Assembly: GCA_033722415.1 (NCBI GenBank)
Contig: JAWVZC010000027.1
Coordinates: 1 to 20,504, forward strand
Reading direction: 5' to 3'
DNA from: JAMQKA01 sp033722415
Lineage (GTDB): Bacteria > Bacteroidota > Rhodothermia > Balneolales > Balneolaceae
Length of the DNA: 20,504 nucleotides
The position numbers and the translations under genes were made by a program. How positions within the stretch are numbered: position 1 is the first letter of the stretch; the number at the start of each line of letters is the position of its first letter. Shown here piece by piece: positions 1 through 6,926 of the stretch. Under the pieces are notes generated by a model, which was not told the origin of the DNA, ran no database searches, and was given only the letters and a program-made list of their open reading frames with translations.

Positions 1-342
1 TACACGGATTACGCATCACGCACCTGGAACAAGATACCTGCCGAAACGAGATTCCCGGATTGCAACAAGTAGCCGAATGTGACCGATTAGCCTGCATTTC
101 TCACGAGAATTAGATTGGATTGCTTGCAATGCTTTGATATGCAATGAGTTCCATTGACTGCAATCTTGAAACGGGTATACCAGTGTGTAGTGGACTGCGG
201 GATGGGCCCGTCTGTTGCGTTCAAGATGGTAGTCTTCCGCTCAACGTATAACCATACGTTGAGCTTGCAATGACCCCTTCGCCTTGCTGACGACCCAATT
301 TCCTGGTGAGAAATACCGGTTAGTTCTCCCGGGAGCTGCAGG
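1..342. other. Gene-poor left edge with small repeats
   Basis: I find no convincing gene here. Reading frame 3 on the plus strand is open from the window edge to a TAG near 114 (about 36 codons, no recognisable motif), so the tail of a gene from further left cannot be excluded. The stretch contains the ten-base word GCTTGCAATG twice (122-131 and 263-272), a perfect hairpin at 239-264, and a palindrome CTCCCGGGAG at 326-335, eight bases beyond the mnmD stop. No tRNA fold or T-tract terminator was seen. Confidence 0.5.
239..264. repeat. Perfect 11-bp inverted repeat with 4-base loop
   Basis: GCTCAACGTAT (239-249) is followed by AACC and then by its exact reverse complement ATACGTTGAGC (254-264). 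No run of T follows on either strand, so it is not a standard intrinsic terminator. It could be an RNA hairpin, a protein-binding palindrome, or the trace of a mobile element. The second copy of GCTTGCAATG begins inside its right arm at 263. Confidence 0.7.
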
Positions 343-1140
343 CTAAAAATCCTGTTGCTCGTATCGCCGGGCCAGTCGCTGCTCGTTGACTCGTTCCAGG
401 TGCGCCAGTTTTTCGGGATCCAGTGCGGCGATCGTCATCTCCCGCTTGCCGAGCGCTCCCTCCTCGCGGGCCACATGCCAGCCGGCCCAGGCCATGGCAC
501 CGCGGGCTTTGGATGCCGCCGAATAGGTGGACAGTATCACCGGCGGACTGCTCCATGCAGCCAGTTTTCTGAACACTTCTCCGGTCCAGAGTTCGGGATT
601 GACCTGCGGGGAGAACGGATCATGAAAAATATAATCGGCATCCAGATTTTGGGGACTGAAATCGGAGAATGGTCCGTGATATAGTTGCAGTGTGATGCCG
701 GCGGCCGGTTCAAACCGGTTTAGCCCCGGCTTCAGATGTTTGAAGATTTGCGATATTTGCAGCGTAAGATCGGGATGTGCGAGATATTCGCCATAATTGA
801 ATGTGCGCGCGGTGCGGGCGTCAACCGGATACGCTTCAACGGTGAAATAGTCAATGGTGGTACTCGAGCCGGTTTCCAGGTACTCGTCCATCAGCAGCAG
901 GAAGTTGAGACCGGTGCCGAATCCCACTTCCAGGATGGTCAGGTGATCGGCCCCGGGCAGGTGATTGAGCAGCCCGTTTTTAATGAAGAAATTGTGCCTG
1001 CTTTCGGCAACCGCTCCATTGGGGTTGTGGTAATGCTGTTCAAACCGGTGGGAATACAGGGTGTGGGAACCGTCTTCGGTAACCCGGAGTTCGGGCCGGG
1101 GATCTGCTGATTCGCCGGGATTTTCGGTGGTGCTACTCAT
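343..1140 (-). CDS. mnmD: tRNA 5-methylaminomethyl-2-thiouridine methyltransferase (MnmD, DUF752)
   Basis: Predicted SAM-dependent methyltransferase of 265 aa. It corresponds to the N-terminal half of bifunctional MnmC, which makes the final methyl transfer in mnm5s2U at the wobble position of certain tRNAs. Visible motifs are the SAM-binding loop EVGFGTGLNF at residues 71-80, the acidic E102 shortly after, the catalytic-type stretch FHDPFSPQVNPELWT at 172-186 (MnmC has D-x-F-x-P-x-x-N-P-x-x-W there), and STYSAASKARGAM near 204-216. There is no C-terminal FAD domain, so it is the stand-alone form. The ATG overlaps the stop of the upstream DUF4097 gene by four bases (ATGA), which implies translational coupling. 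The family call is firm; the substrate follows from the family. Confidence 0.9.
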   Translation of the reverse strand: MSSTTENPGESADPRPELRVTEDGSHTLYSHRFEQHYHNPNGAVAESRHNFFIKNGLLNHLPGADHLTILEVGFGTGLNFLLLMDEYLETGSSTTIDYFTVEAYPVDARTARTFNYGEYLAHPDLTLQISQIFKHLKPGLNRFEPAAGITLQLYHGPFSDFSPQNLDADYIFHDPFSPQVNPELWTGEVFRKLAAWSSPPVILSTYSAASKARGAMAWAGWHVAREEGALGKREMTIAALDPEKLAHLERVNEQRLARRYEQQDF

Positions 1141-2453
1141 TGAGTGGGGTTGATTGAAACATTGCCGTACCCGCAGTGTGCACTGACCGGTACCCCCCCC
1201 CCGTTGATCGTGCCTTCAATTCTTCCCTCGGTTTGTTCGCCGGAAAAGTCGAAAACATTGTCGATACTTGCCCGGTTGCCGCGGATCAGTATGTCGGCCT
1301 GAACAGACCGGGGAAGCTGCAGGGAGATGTTGCCGGCCGAAGTGTTGAACTCAACGGGGCCGTTCAGCAATTGGATAGCCGCCGAGATGTTGCCGCCGGA
1401 GGTTTTGGCCTCTCCCGCACCGGTGATCTGCTCCTGGGTAATATGTCCTCCTCCGGTAGAAAGATCAAAACGCCCGGAAGCGCGGGTCAGGTTGATATGC
1501 CCGCCGGAAGTGGAGAGGTCCAGCTCACCGTCCACCCTGCTGCCGGTGATATGCCCGCCCCTGGTATCAGCTGAGATGGTACCGGAGAGATCATCCAGGG
1601 TAATATGTCCCCCGGAGGTCTTTACATCATGATTTCCGCGGAGGTGGGTTACCGAGATGTGTCCGCCGGAGGTGTTTACATCAATATCGGTTTGCCTCGG
1701 CACGGTGACGGTGGCTTCGAGGTTGATGCGGTCGGAAAAAGATTCTCCCCGGTCAGACTCTACCGAAACGGACGCCTCACGGTTTTCACGCTTCATCCGC
1801 ATCAGCAGCCTCCGGCCCAGCATGCCCGGATCCTCGATATCGCCGGTGGCCTGCAAAACGATCTCGCCACCCGCCGTATCCGCCCCGATGACGTTCACAT
1901 TGCCGAAACCGAGATCCAGTTCCATCCGGCCGTCAACGGGGAGATTCAGCGATTTCCGGTAGACATAAACCCCGGGTGAAACTTCTGACCAGGAGGCCTC
2001 CTCCACCCTGAATTTCCGGTTTATAAATACCTTGTTATCCTGCAGTTTGATGTTGAAGTTCCCGTCTTCCATCTGCTGCAGTTTTTTTTCAAAGTCCCGT
2101 AGGTACTTTTCAACGGCAATCTGGGTGGACTCACCGACGCTGATCGTCTGTTCCTGCTCCTGGATCAGCTTGTCAAGGTTTTGCAGCTCCACTTCCAGGT
2201 TCTTCAGGTTGTCGAGATTTTTCAGGTTCCGCAGGTTCTCGAGGTTTTTGAGGTTCTCCAGGTTCTGCAGGTCAATAACGATGGAAGGGGGTATCGGGGG
2301 TTCAGGCACCGATACGGTATCGGCGTGGTGCGGATGTGAAGCGGCGCGACTGGCATGACGCCGGTCATCCTCCCTGTTTAACAGGAAAATGGCGATCCCG
2401 ATGAAGGTGAGGCCCGCCACTACAATTTCCCAGGAAATGCTGTTTGTGTTCAT
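1137..2453 (-). CDS. Membrane-anchored DUF4097-type beta-solenoid protein
   Basis: This 438-aa protein has one N-terminal membrane segment (residues about 9-25), then a His/Pro-rich linker, an (L-x-N) tripeptide array at 62-88, a charged helical stretch at about 95-130, and a C-terminal solenoid at about 175-436. In the solenoid, T-S-G-G-H-I type turns start at residues 261, 279, 297, 315, 333 and 351, exactly 18 residues apart, with a last one at 371. This is the pattern of the DUF4097 (putative adhesin) family, whose biochemical role is unknown; topology suggests a periplasmic or exposed domain. The tail (INGGG near 417-420, then GNVSI) resembles the family's usual end, so the present frame is probably the functional one. 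It is first in a two-gene unit with mnmD. A G10 run lies near the 3' end. The ATG at 2453 has no clear Shine-Dalgarno sequence. Confidence 0.82.
   Translation of the reverse strand: MNTNSISWEIVVAGLTFIGIAIFLLNREDDRRHASRAASHPHHADTVSVPEPPIPPSIVIDLQNLENLKNLENLRNLKNLDNLKNLEVELQNLDKLIQEQEQTISVGESTQIAVEKYLRDFEKKLQQMEDGNFNIKLQDNKVFINRKFRVEEASWSEVSPGVYVYRKSLNLPVDGRMELDLGFGNVNVIGADTAGGEIVLQATGDIEDPGMLGRRLLMRMKRENREASVSVESDRGESFSDRINLEATVTVPRQTDIDVNTSGGHISVTHLRGNHDVKTSGGHITLDDLSGTISADTRGGHITGSRVDGELDLSTSGGHINLTRASGRFDLSTGGGHITQEQITGAGEAKTSGGNISAAIQLLNGPVEFNTSAGNISLQLPRSVQADILIRGNRASIDNVFDFSGEQTEGRIEGTINGGGVPVSAHCGYGNVSINPTQ
1193..1202 (-). repeat. Homopolymer G10 tract inside a CDS
   Basis: Ten consecutive C on the plus strand are ten G in the coding strand of the DUF4097 gene, encoding the Gly-Gly-Gly of INGGGV. 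It lies about 60 bases before that gene's stop and the overlapping mnmD start. Runs of this length are prone to slippage by polymerases and to sequencing error. Confidence 0.9.
2196..2276 (-). repeat. 9-bp tandem repeat encoding an (L-x-N) array
   Basis: On the plus strand the unit is close to CAGGTTCTC. Copies start at 2196, 2205, 2214, 2223, 2232, 2241, 2250 and 2259, with a partial ninth at 2268. All are in register and differ by one to four bases. In the minus-strand gene each unit encodes Leu-x-Asn (x is Glu, Lys, Arg, Asp or Gln), giving leucine at residues 62, 65, 68, 71, 74, 77, 80, 83 and 86. Confidence 0.88.
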
Positions 2454-2814
2454 CGAATTACGTCAAAAAGTGGTTGTCTGGTGAACATATTCGGGTAACA
2501 ATGGATACATACGGGAACGCCGTTCAAATGTTACAATTCCCCGTATTTCTAACAAGCGTTAATGCGGGGTTCGAGTAATACCATTGTCCACAGTAAGTTA
2601 CATTAATTTGGGACTGAAATCATTGTCACAGCGTGTGTTAAGCAAAGAAAATAGTCTACCTGCATAGTTGTCCTGTCCACGTACCCAGGCAGGTTTTCCG
2701 GCGCTGAGGTCCGGACGTCTTGCAAACCAACCGATTTCTTGGCAAGAAAAGCGGGATAGCGATAAAAGAGTTGCCCAAATTTAATTATTTTGCAAAAAAT
2801 TACTGAAATCCAAA
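2454..2814. promoter_or_regulatory. Divergent intergenic region (DUF4097-mnmD / M20)
   Basis: These 361 bases separate two divergent transcription units and hold no convincing gene. The M20 side is AT-rich just before its start (2776-2814). On the minus strand there is a weak Bacteroidota-style candidate: TTG at 2553-2555, 19 bases, then TAACATTTG at 2525-2533, which resembles the -33 TTTG / -7 TAnnTTTG pattern with one extra spacer base. On the plus strand a TTGGCA near 2740 could be a -35 element, but its -10 partner is poor. The region is promoter-bearing by position; the exact elements are uncertain. Confidence 0.4.
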
Positions 2815-4038
2815 ATGACTCGGCAATTGATACCGATAATCGCCAGGCAAATAGAAGATCTGACCGAAACCAATTTTGAACAGATGGTGGAGATACGTCG
2901 TCATCTGCACCGGCACCCGGAAGTGAGCTACAAGGAACTTGAAACGACCCAGTACATTGTAGAGCAACTGCAGGACCTGGGGATTCCTGTGGACCGCCCG
3001 CTGGATACCGGCTGTGTGGGCGTATTGGAAGGGGACGACTCAGACCGGGTAGTGGCACTTCGGGCCGATATCGATGCCCTGGCGATCCGTGAGGAGGGCG
3101 ATCACAAGCAAGAGTTCCTCTCGGAAAACGAGGGCGTGGCCCACTGCTGCGGGCACGATTGCCATACGGCAAACCTGCTGGGAACGGCCCGAATACTGAG
3201 TGAACTGCGCGATCAGATCGAGGGTACCGTTCTGCTGATTTTTCAGCCCGCCGAAGAGAAGCTGCCCGGCGGCGGACGCCTGCTATGCGAAACGGGATAC
3301 CTGCAGGAAAAAGAGGTGGACATAATCTATGGGCTGCATTCGAGCCCGTTTCTGAAACCCGGACAGATCGGTATCAAAAAGGGACCGCTGATGGCCCGTC
3401 CGGACGAGTTTAATATCGAAATTATCGGCAAAGGCGGACACGCGGCCTCGCCCCATGAAACGGTGGATCCGGTAGTGCTGGCCTCCCAGGCGGTGACGGC
3501 GATACAGACGATCGCCAGCCGCAATATCGACCCGAGCGAACCGGTCGTCATCACCATCGGGAAGATTGCTGGGGGCACCGCTCACAACATTATTCCGGAA
3601 AAAGTGGAGATGATCGGTACGATCAGAACGTTCTCCGAGCAAACCGCGAAATTTATCAGTGAGCGGATCGAAAAAATTGTCAGCGGAATCACCTCTTCGG
3701 CTGACGCCACCTACCGCTATACGTTTGATCCGGGGTATCCTGCCGTGGATAATACCGGCTGGGCGACCGACATTGTGATCGATACCGCATCCCGCCTGCT
3801 GGGCCGGGAGCAGGTGAAAATTCTGGAAAAACCGATTATGGCGGGAGAGGATTTCGCCTTTTACCAGCAACATTTCCCCGGTGTGTTCTTCTTCCTGGGC
3901 AGCGGCAGTGAGGAGACGGGATCCGTTTACCCGTGGCACCACCCGAAGTACAACGTGGACGAGCGCTGTTTCAGGACCGGCGCGGCACTGATGGCTTCCC
4001 TGGTGTTTCAGCCGATACCGGAAACCCCGGACAGGTAG
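2815..4038 (+). CDS. M20-family metallo-amidohydrolase (hippurate/IAA-amino-acid hydrolase type)
   Basis: A 407-aa, probably cytoplasmic, binuclear-metal hydrolase that should cleave an N-acyl amino acid or a similar amide. The order of motifs is that of the M20D group: RRHLHRHPE at 28-36, ALRADIDAL at 81-89, CGHDCH at 112-117, FQPAEE at 143-148, YGLH at 172-175, GKGGHAASPH at 205-214 in the dimerisation domain, MAGEDFAFY at 342-350, and WHHPKY at 374-379. Likely metal ligands are C112, H114, E148, H175 and H376, with E147 as general base. No signal peptide is seen. Length is normal for the family. The start ATG lacks a Shine-Dalgarno sequence but is preceded by an A-rich stretch. The substrate cannot be named from sequence; the FAD oxidoreductase 150 bases downstream may belong to the same unit. 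Confidence 0.88.
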   Translation: MTRQLIPIIARQIEDLTETNFEQMVEIRRHLHRHPEVSYKELETTQYIVEQLQDLGIPVDRPLDTGCVGVLEGDDSDRVVALRADIDALAIREEGDHKQEFLSENEGVAHCCGHDCHTANLLGTARILSELRDQIEGTVLLIFQPAEEKLPGGGRLLCETGYLQEKEVDIIYGLHSSPFLKPGQIGIKKGPLMARPDEFNIEIIGKGGHAASPHETVDPVVLASQAVTAIQTIASRNIDPSEPVVITIGKIAGGTAHNIIPEKVEMIGTIRTFSEQTAKFISERIEKIVSGITSSADATYRYTFDPGYPAVDNTGWATDIVIDTASRLLGREQVKILEKPIMAGEDFAFYQQHFPGVFFFLGSGSEETGSVYPWHHPKYNVDERCFRTGAALMASLVFQPIPETPDR

Positions 4039-4125
4039 GAGAATGCAGAAATAAAACGCGGGTACGGGGCACCTTACCGGTATCCCGGTCAAGCTGCATG
4101 GCGGATTGTGGATGTCATGTATATC

Positions 4126-4153
4126 CCCTGGCAGGCATGACCGGCCGCCAGGG
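4126..4153. repeat. Imperfect hairpin in the M20-DAO gap
   Basis: CCCTGGC (4126-4132) and GCCAGGG (4147-4153) are complementary around a 14-base loop. It sits 36 bases before the start of the FAD oxidoreductase and has no T tract. It may affect readthrough or translation between the two genes, or it may be chance. Confidence 0.35.
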
Positions 4154-4188
4154 AATCACCTTTCCGCCGAAAAGTTACGTGATATGTC

Positions 4189-5286
4189 ATGAACAACCAC
4201 TCTTACTGGGAAGAAGATTCCTTCAATTTTCGATACGACCTCGTGGTCGTCGGGGCCGGCATAACGGGACTCTCCTCGGCCCTCTTCTTCAAACGGGAAT
4301 TTCCGGGACGATCGGTGCTGGTGCTGGAACGGGGAGCCATCCCGCAGGGCGCCAGCACCCGGAACGCCGGGTTTGCCTGCATCGGGTCAATAACCGAGCA
4401 CCTGGCAGACCTGGAACGCACTACCCCGCAGGAAGTACGGGAGCGCATCCTGCGACGGTACCGCGGGCTGGAGTTGCTCAAGCAGACGGTTGGGGTGGAG
4501 TCACTCCGCTATACCCCGTGCGGGGGCTATGAACTTTTTACCTCAGAAGAAGAATTTCAGCGCGCACGAGACCATATTCCCACGTTTAACCGATGGCTGC
4601 AGGAGCTGACCGGCCAGCAGGAGGTCTACCGGGCGGACACCCTGAACGGGTACCCGGTAATCTCCAACCGGCTTGAGGGGGCGCTACATCCCGGGCAGAT
4701 GATGCGAATCCTGGTGCATCTGGCCCGTGAGGCAGGAGTGGAAATCCGGTGGAACGCGGAGGTGCACTCGGTACGCAGCAGTGGCAGTGTTCGGCTTGAT
4801 GACGGAACGAAATTCACGGGAACAAGGGTCCTGGTCGCGGCCAACGGTTTTGCCGGGCGGTTGCTGCCCGAGATCGACGTAGTGCCTGCTCGCGGGTATC
4901 TGTTTGTGACCCGCCCCCTCAAAGAGCTCCGCTGGCGGGGCACCTTCCATTACGACCGGGGGTATATCTATTTTCGGGATCTGGGTGATCGACTGCTGCT
5001 GGGCGGTGCCCGTAACGTGGCCGAGGCCGAGGAGAAAACGGATGCGTTCGGAGTGAACGCCCGGATCAGAAATCACCTTATGGAGTTTGCCAATGATATC
5101 CTTGAGCTGGAAACGGGCTGGGCGATTGATCGCGAGTGGTCGGGCATCATGGGTTTTACCGACACCAAGACACCGGTGGTTCGCGGGGTTGAAGGACGGG
5201 TGTACGTAGCCGCTGGGCTCAGCGGTATGGGCGTGGCCATCGGAATGCAGGTGGCCCGGGAGGCGGTGGCACTGCTTGAGGCGTAA
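4189..5286 (+). CDS. DAO-family FAD-dependent oxidoreductase
   Basis: A 365-aa flavoprotein with a Rossmann FAD-binding loop VVGAGITGLSS at residues 20-30, an acidic end of the second strand (LERG near 46-49), the A-S-T-R-N-A-G stretch at 55-61 typical of amine- and amino-acid-oxidising DAO enzymes, and a C-terminal FAD contact V-A-A-G-L-S-G-M-G near 341-349. It should oxidise a secondary or primary amine or an amino acid; the substrate is not identifiable. Related families are gamma-glutamylputrescine oxidase and the FAD domain of MnmC. It follows the M20 gene by 150 bases on the same strand, so an amidohydrolase/amine-oxidase pair is possible (inference). Length is normal and no membrane segment is seen. 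Confidence 0.82.
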   Translation: MNNHSYWEEDSFNFRYDLVVVGAGITGLSSALFFKREFPGRSVLVLERGAIPQGASTRNAGFACIGSITEHLADLERTTPQEVRERILRRYRGLELLKQTVGVESLRYTPCGGYELFTSEEEFQRARDHIPTFNRWLQELTGQQEVYRADTLNGYPVISNRLEGALHPGQMMRILVHLAREAGVEIRWNAEVHSVRSSGSVRLDDGTKFTGTRVLVAANGFAGRLLPEIDVVPARGYLFVTRPLKELRWRGTFHYDRGYIYFRDLGDRLLLGGARNVAEAEEKTDAFGVNARIRNHLMEFANDILELETGWAIDREWSGIMGFTDTKTPVVRGVEGRVYVAAGLSGMGVAIGMQVAREAVALLEA

Positions 5287-5331
5287 AGTGATCCGGGCAG
5301 CCAGGATTGCTTCCCGGAAATGTGTCACCGA

Positions 5332-5355
5332 CGACGAACACCGCGGGTGTCGTTG
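5332..5355. terminator. Weak hairpin between convergent genes
   Basis: CGACG-A-ACACC (5332-5342) pairs with GGTGT-CGTTG (5346-5355) around a GCG loop, with one bulged A and one G-T pair. It lies between the end of the DAO gene and the end of the Nudix gene, where a shared terminator is expected. No T run follows on either strand, so the terminator call is tentative. Confidence 0.3.
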
Positions 5356-5453
5356 GCAGTCCAGATACTTTGTTCTTTCCGGGGGCTGGTTGTCAACCTG
5401 CTCTCTTGGTGATGTAAGCAGTAATCGATCGGTATTCACACTGTAGATTCGGG

Positions 5454-6104
5454 TTACCCGATGTTGGTCTGTTTTGCTTTGAACTCCCGGTAGAGCTCCA
5501 GGAATTCATTCAGCATCATGGCGGTTGCACCCCAGAGCGGCACGCGGTGCACATCCCAATAGGGAACCTTAAAGGTGTGGTTGCGGAGGTTCCAGTCTTC
5601 CACGGTCAGGTTTTTCTTGCCCAGAAGGCTCTCAAGCTCTACAGAAAATGCCTCCTCCACTTCTCGGCGATCGAGCGTGAGTGCTGGCTGTTCTTCCATA
5701 TAACCCACCACCGGGGTGACATCGTTGTTGGAGTAGCTGACAAAGAGTTTCGTCAAACGGCCGGTGATATGCACGGATTCGGGGTCGATCCCCACCTCCT
5801 CGCGGGCCTCACGGAGAGCGGTCTCCTCCGGTGTTTCCCCGTCTTCGGAGCGTCCGCCCGGAAAGCTGATCTGGCCGCCGTGATCGATCTCGCTGCTCCG
5901 CAGGGTCAGCAGCAGCTCGAGAACCGCTTCATCATTCGGATAGATCAGGACCAGCACACTGCTTTGCCGGGCATGTGTGGTCGGTTCCATAATCCGCCTC
6001 GGGCCGTTACTCCCTAGGGGTTCCGGGGCCATTTTCAACTGAACGTGGCGGCCCGGGAGGGGGTGCTGTAAACGGGATTCAAGAAAACGTACAAATCGGT
6101 GCAT
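5454..6104 (-). CDS. NudL-type Nudix hydrolase (predicted CoA pyrophosphatase)
   Basis: With the start chosen here the protein has 216 aa. It carries a complete Nudix box at residues 84-106: G-x5-E, seven residues, then REAREEVGI. Directly before it is RSSEIDHGGQISFPGG (69-84), the extra signature of the CoA pyrophosphatase branch (UPF0035/NudL). Members cut CoA or related nucleotides to phosphopantetheine and 3',5'-ADP. The reading frame is open up to 6215, but that would overlap the preceding gene by 110 bases and add residues without family similarity. The ATG at 6104 follows the upstream stop with one base between (TAG-C-ATG), so translational coupling is likely. Confidence 0.87.
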   Translation of the reverse strand: MHRFVRFLESRLQHPLPGRHVQLKMAPEPLGSNGPRRIMEPTTHARQSSVLVLIYPNDEAVLELLLTLRSSEIDHGGQISFPGGRSEDGETPEETALREAREEVGIDPESVHITGRLTKLFVSYSNNDVTPVVGYMEEQPALTLDRREVEEAFSVELESLLGKKNLTVEDWNLRNHTFKVPYWDVHRVPLWGATAMMLNEFLELYREFKAKQTNIG

Positions 6105-6105
6105 G

Positions 6106-6723
6106 CTATCTGTTTGGCAAGATGTTAGGTATAAAACGGGGGACCTGCCGCTGATATTCTTTGTACTTCCGCCCGAACTTGGCAACCAGGTTGCGCTCCT
6201 CGAACACGGAGCCAATCCAGAAGTAAAGCCCGAACAGTACGGTAATGAATGCCAGTTTATTGCTCATTATGGGATGAAACAGCAATATCATCATGGAAGC
6301 CGTGTAAAGAGGGTGCCGGACCCGGCTGTAAATGCCCCGTGTCACGAGCCGATCCCCCTGGTCGCTGGAGCTGTCACTTTGGTGTTTGCACTGTTCGATA
6401 CCGAGGAAATGCATCAAGTTGACTGTGCGCAGGGAGATCACAAACATGGCACCTCCTGCAAGCTGCAGCACATGGAAGAACAGTGCATACGGATAGGGTA
6501 CTTCATAGAGGAATCCATCGGGAAAGGGTGACAGCCAGTACCAGGTTCCCAGCAGCATGGTGGATAGCACCGTGTAGGAGATCCGGTAAACCGGCCTGAT
6601 CCCCGGGAAGCGTTTAAAGATCCGCTCTTTGATCTCCCGTTTTGCCAGGAGTGTATGCGATGCCGCGAATATAGCAAACCCGGTTGCTGATAGGGCCATA
6701 TCCGTAAATAGAACTGAATCCAA
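6106..6723 (-). CDS. Isoprenylcysteine-carboxylmethyltransferase-like membrane methyltransferase
   Basis: An integral membrane protein of up to 205 aa with about four to five hydrophobic segments. Its C-terminal half has the motifs of the ICMT/PEMT phospholipid methyltransferase family: LVTRGIYSRVRHPLYTA (about 126-142, with the R-H-P-x-Y core), then EER near 174-176 and YKEYQRQVPRF near 187-197. These bind SAM at the membrane face. The N-terminal part (S-H-T-L-L-A) resembles NnrU-like members. The substrate is unknown in bacteria; a lipid or small thiol is possible. The first usable codon is TTG at 6723; an ATG at 6699 (residue 9) is an equally reasonable start, and neither has a clear ribosome-binding site. 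It is first in a two-gene unit with the Nudix gene. Confidence 0.78.
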   Translation of the reverse strand: MDSVLFTDMALSATGFAIFAASHTLLAKREIKERIFKRFPGIRPVYRISYTVLSTMLLGTWYWLSPFPDGFLYEVPYPYALFFHVLQLAGGAMFVISLRTVNLMHFLGIEQCKHQSDSSSDQGDRLVTRGIYSRVRHPLYTASMMILLFHPIMSNKLAFITVLFGLYFWIGSVFEERNLVAKFGRKYKEYQRQVPRFIPNILPNR

Positions 6724-6926
6724 GGGTCTGATCCTGAAATTGCCCGTCTGTTATGCGCTTAAAATGATAATAAATTATATGAAAACAGCAACTTAACTTT
6801 AAAAATTTAATGCCAATTGCGTTATTACACAATGATATAACTATTTAGAACATATCATCCAATCCATAACCAGGAAGCGCTACACTTCTTTCAGGGCTAA
6901 ACATAACAAATAAAGAGACGATAAAT
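6724..6926. promoter_or_regulatory. AT-rich divergent promoter region
   Basis: These 203 bases separate the minus-strand methyltransferase from the plus-strand protease and are far more AT-rich than the genes around them. TAACTTTA near 6793-6800 resembles a plus-strand -7 element. TATCATTG, read on the minus strand near 6831-6838, is one base from TAnnTTTG. An AAAGAG lies about 8 bases before the protease ATG. Exact promoters are not certain. Confidence 0.4.

Noticed and set aside
2603..3172. A 189-codon minus-strand frame across the M20 start
   Set aside because: It overlaps the conserved N-terminus of the M20 enzyme and shows no recognisable domain; the tail in the intergenic region is chance.
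6105..6215. An upstream extension of the Nudix gene by 37 codons
   Set aside because: The added residues overlap the preceding gene by 110 bases and are unlike the family; the ATG directly after the upstream stop is better.
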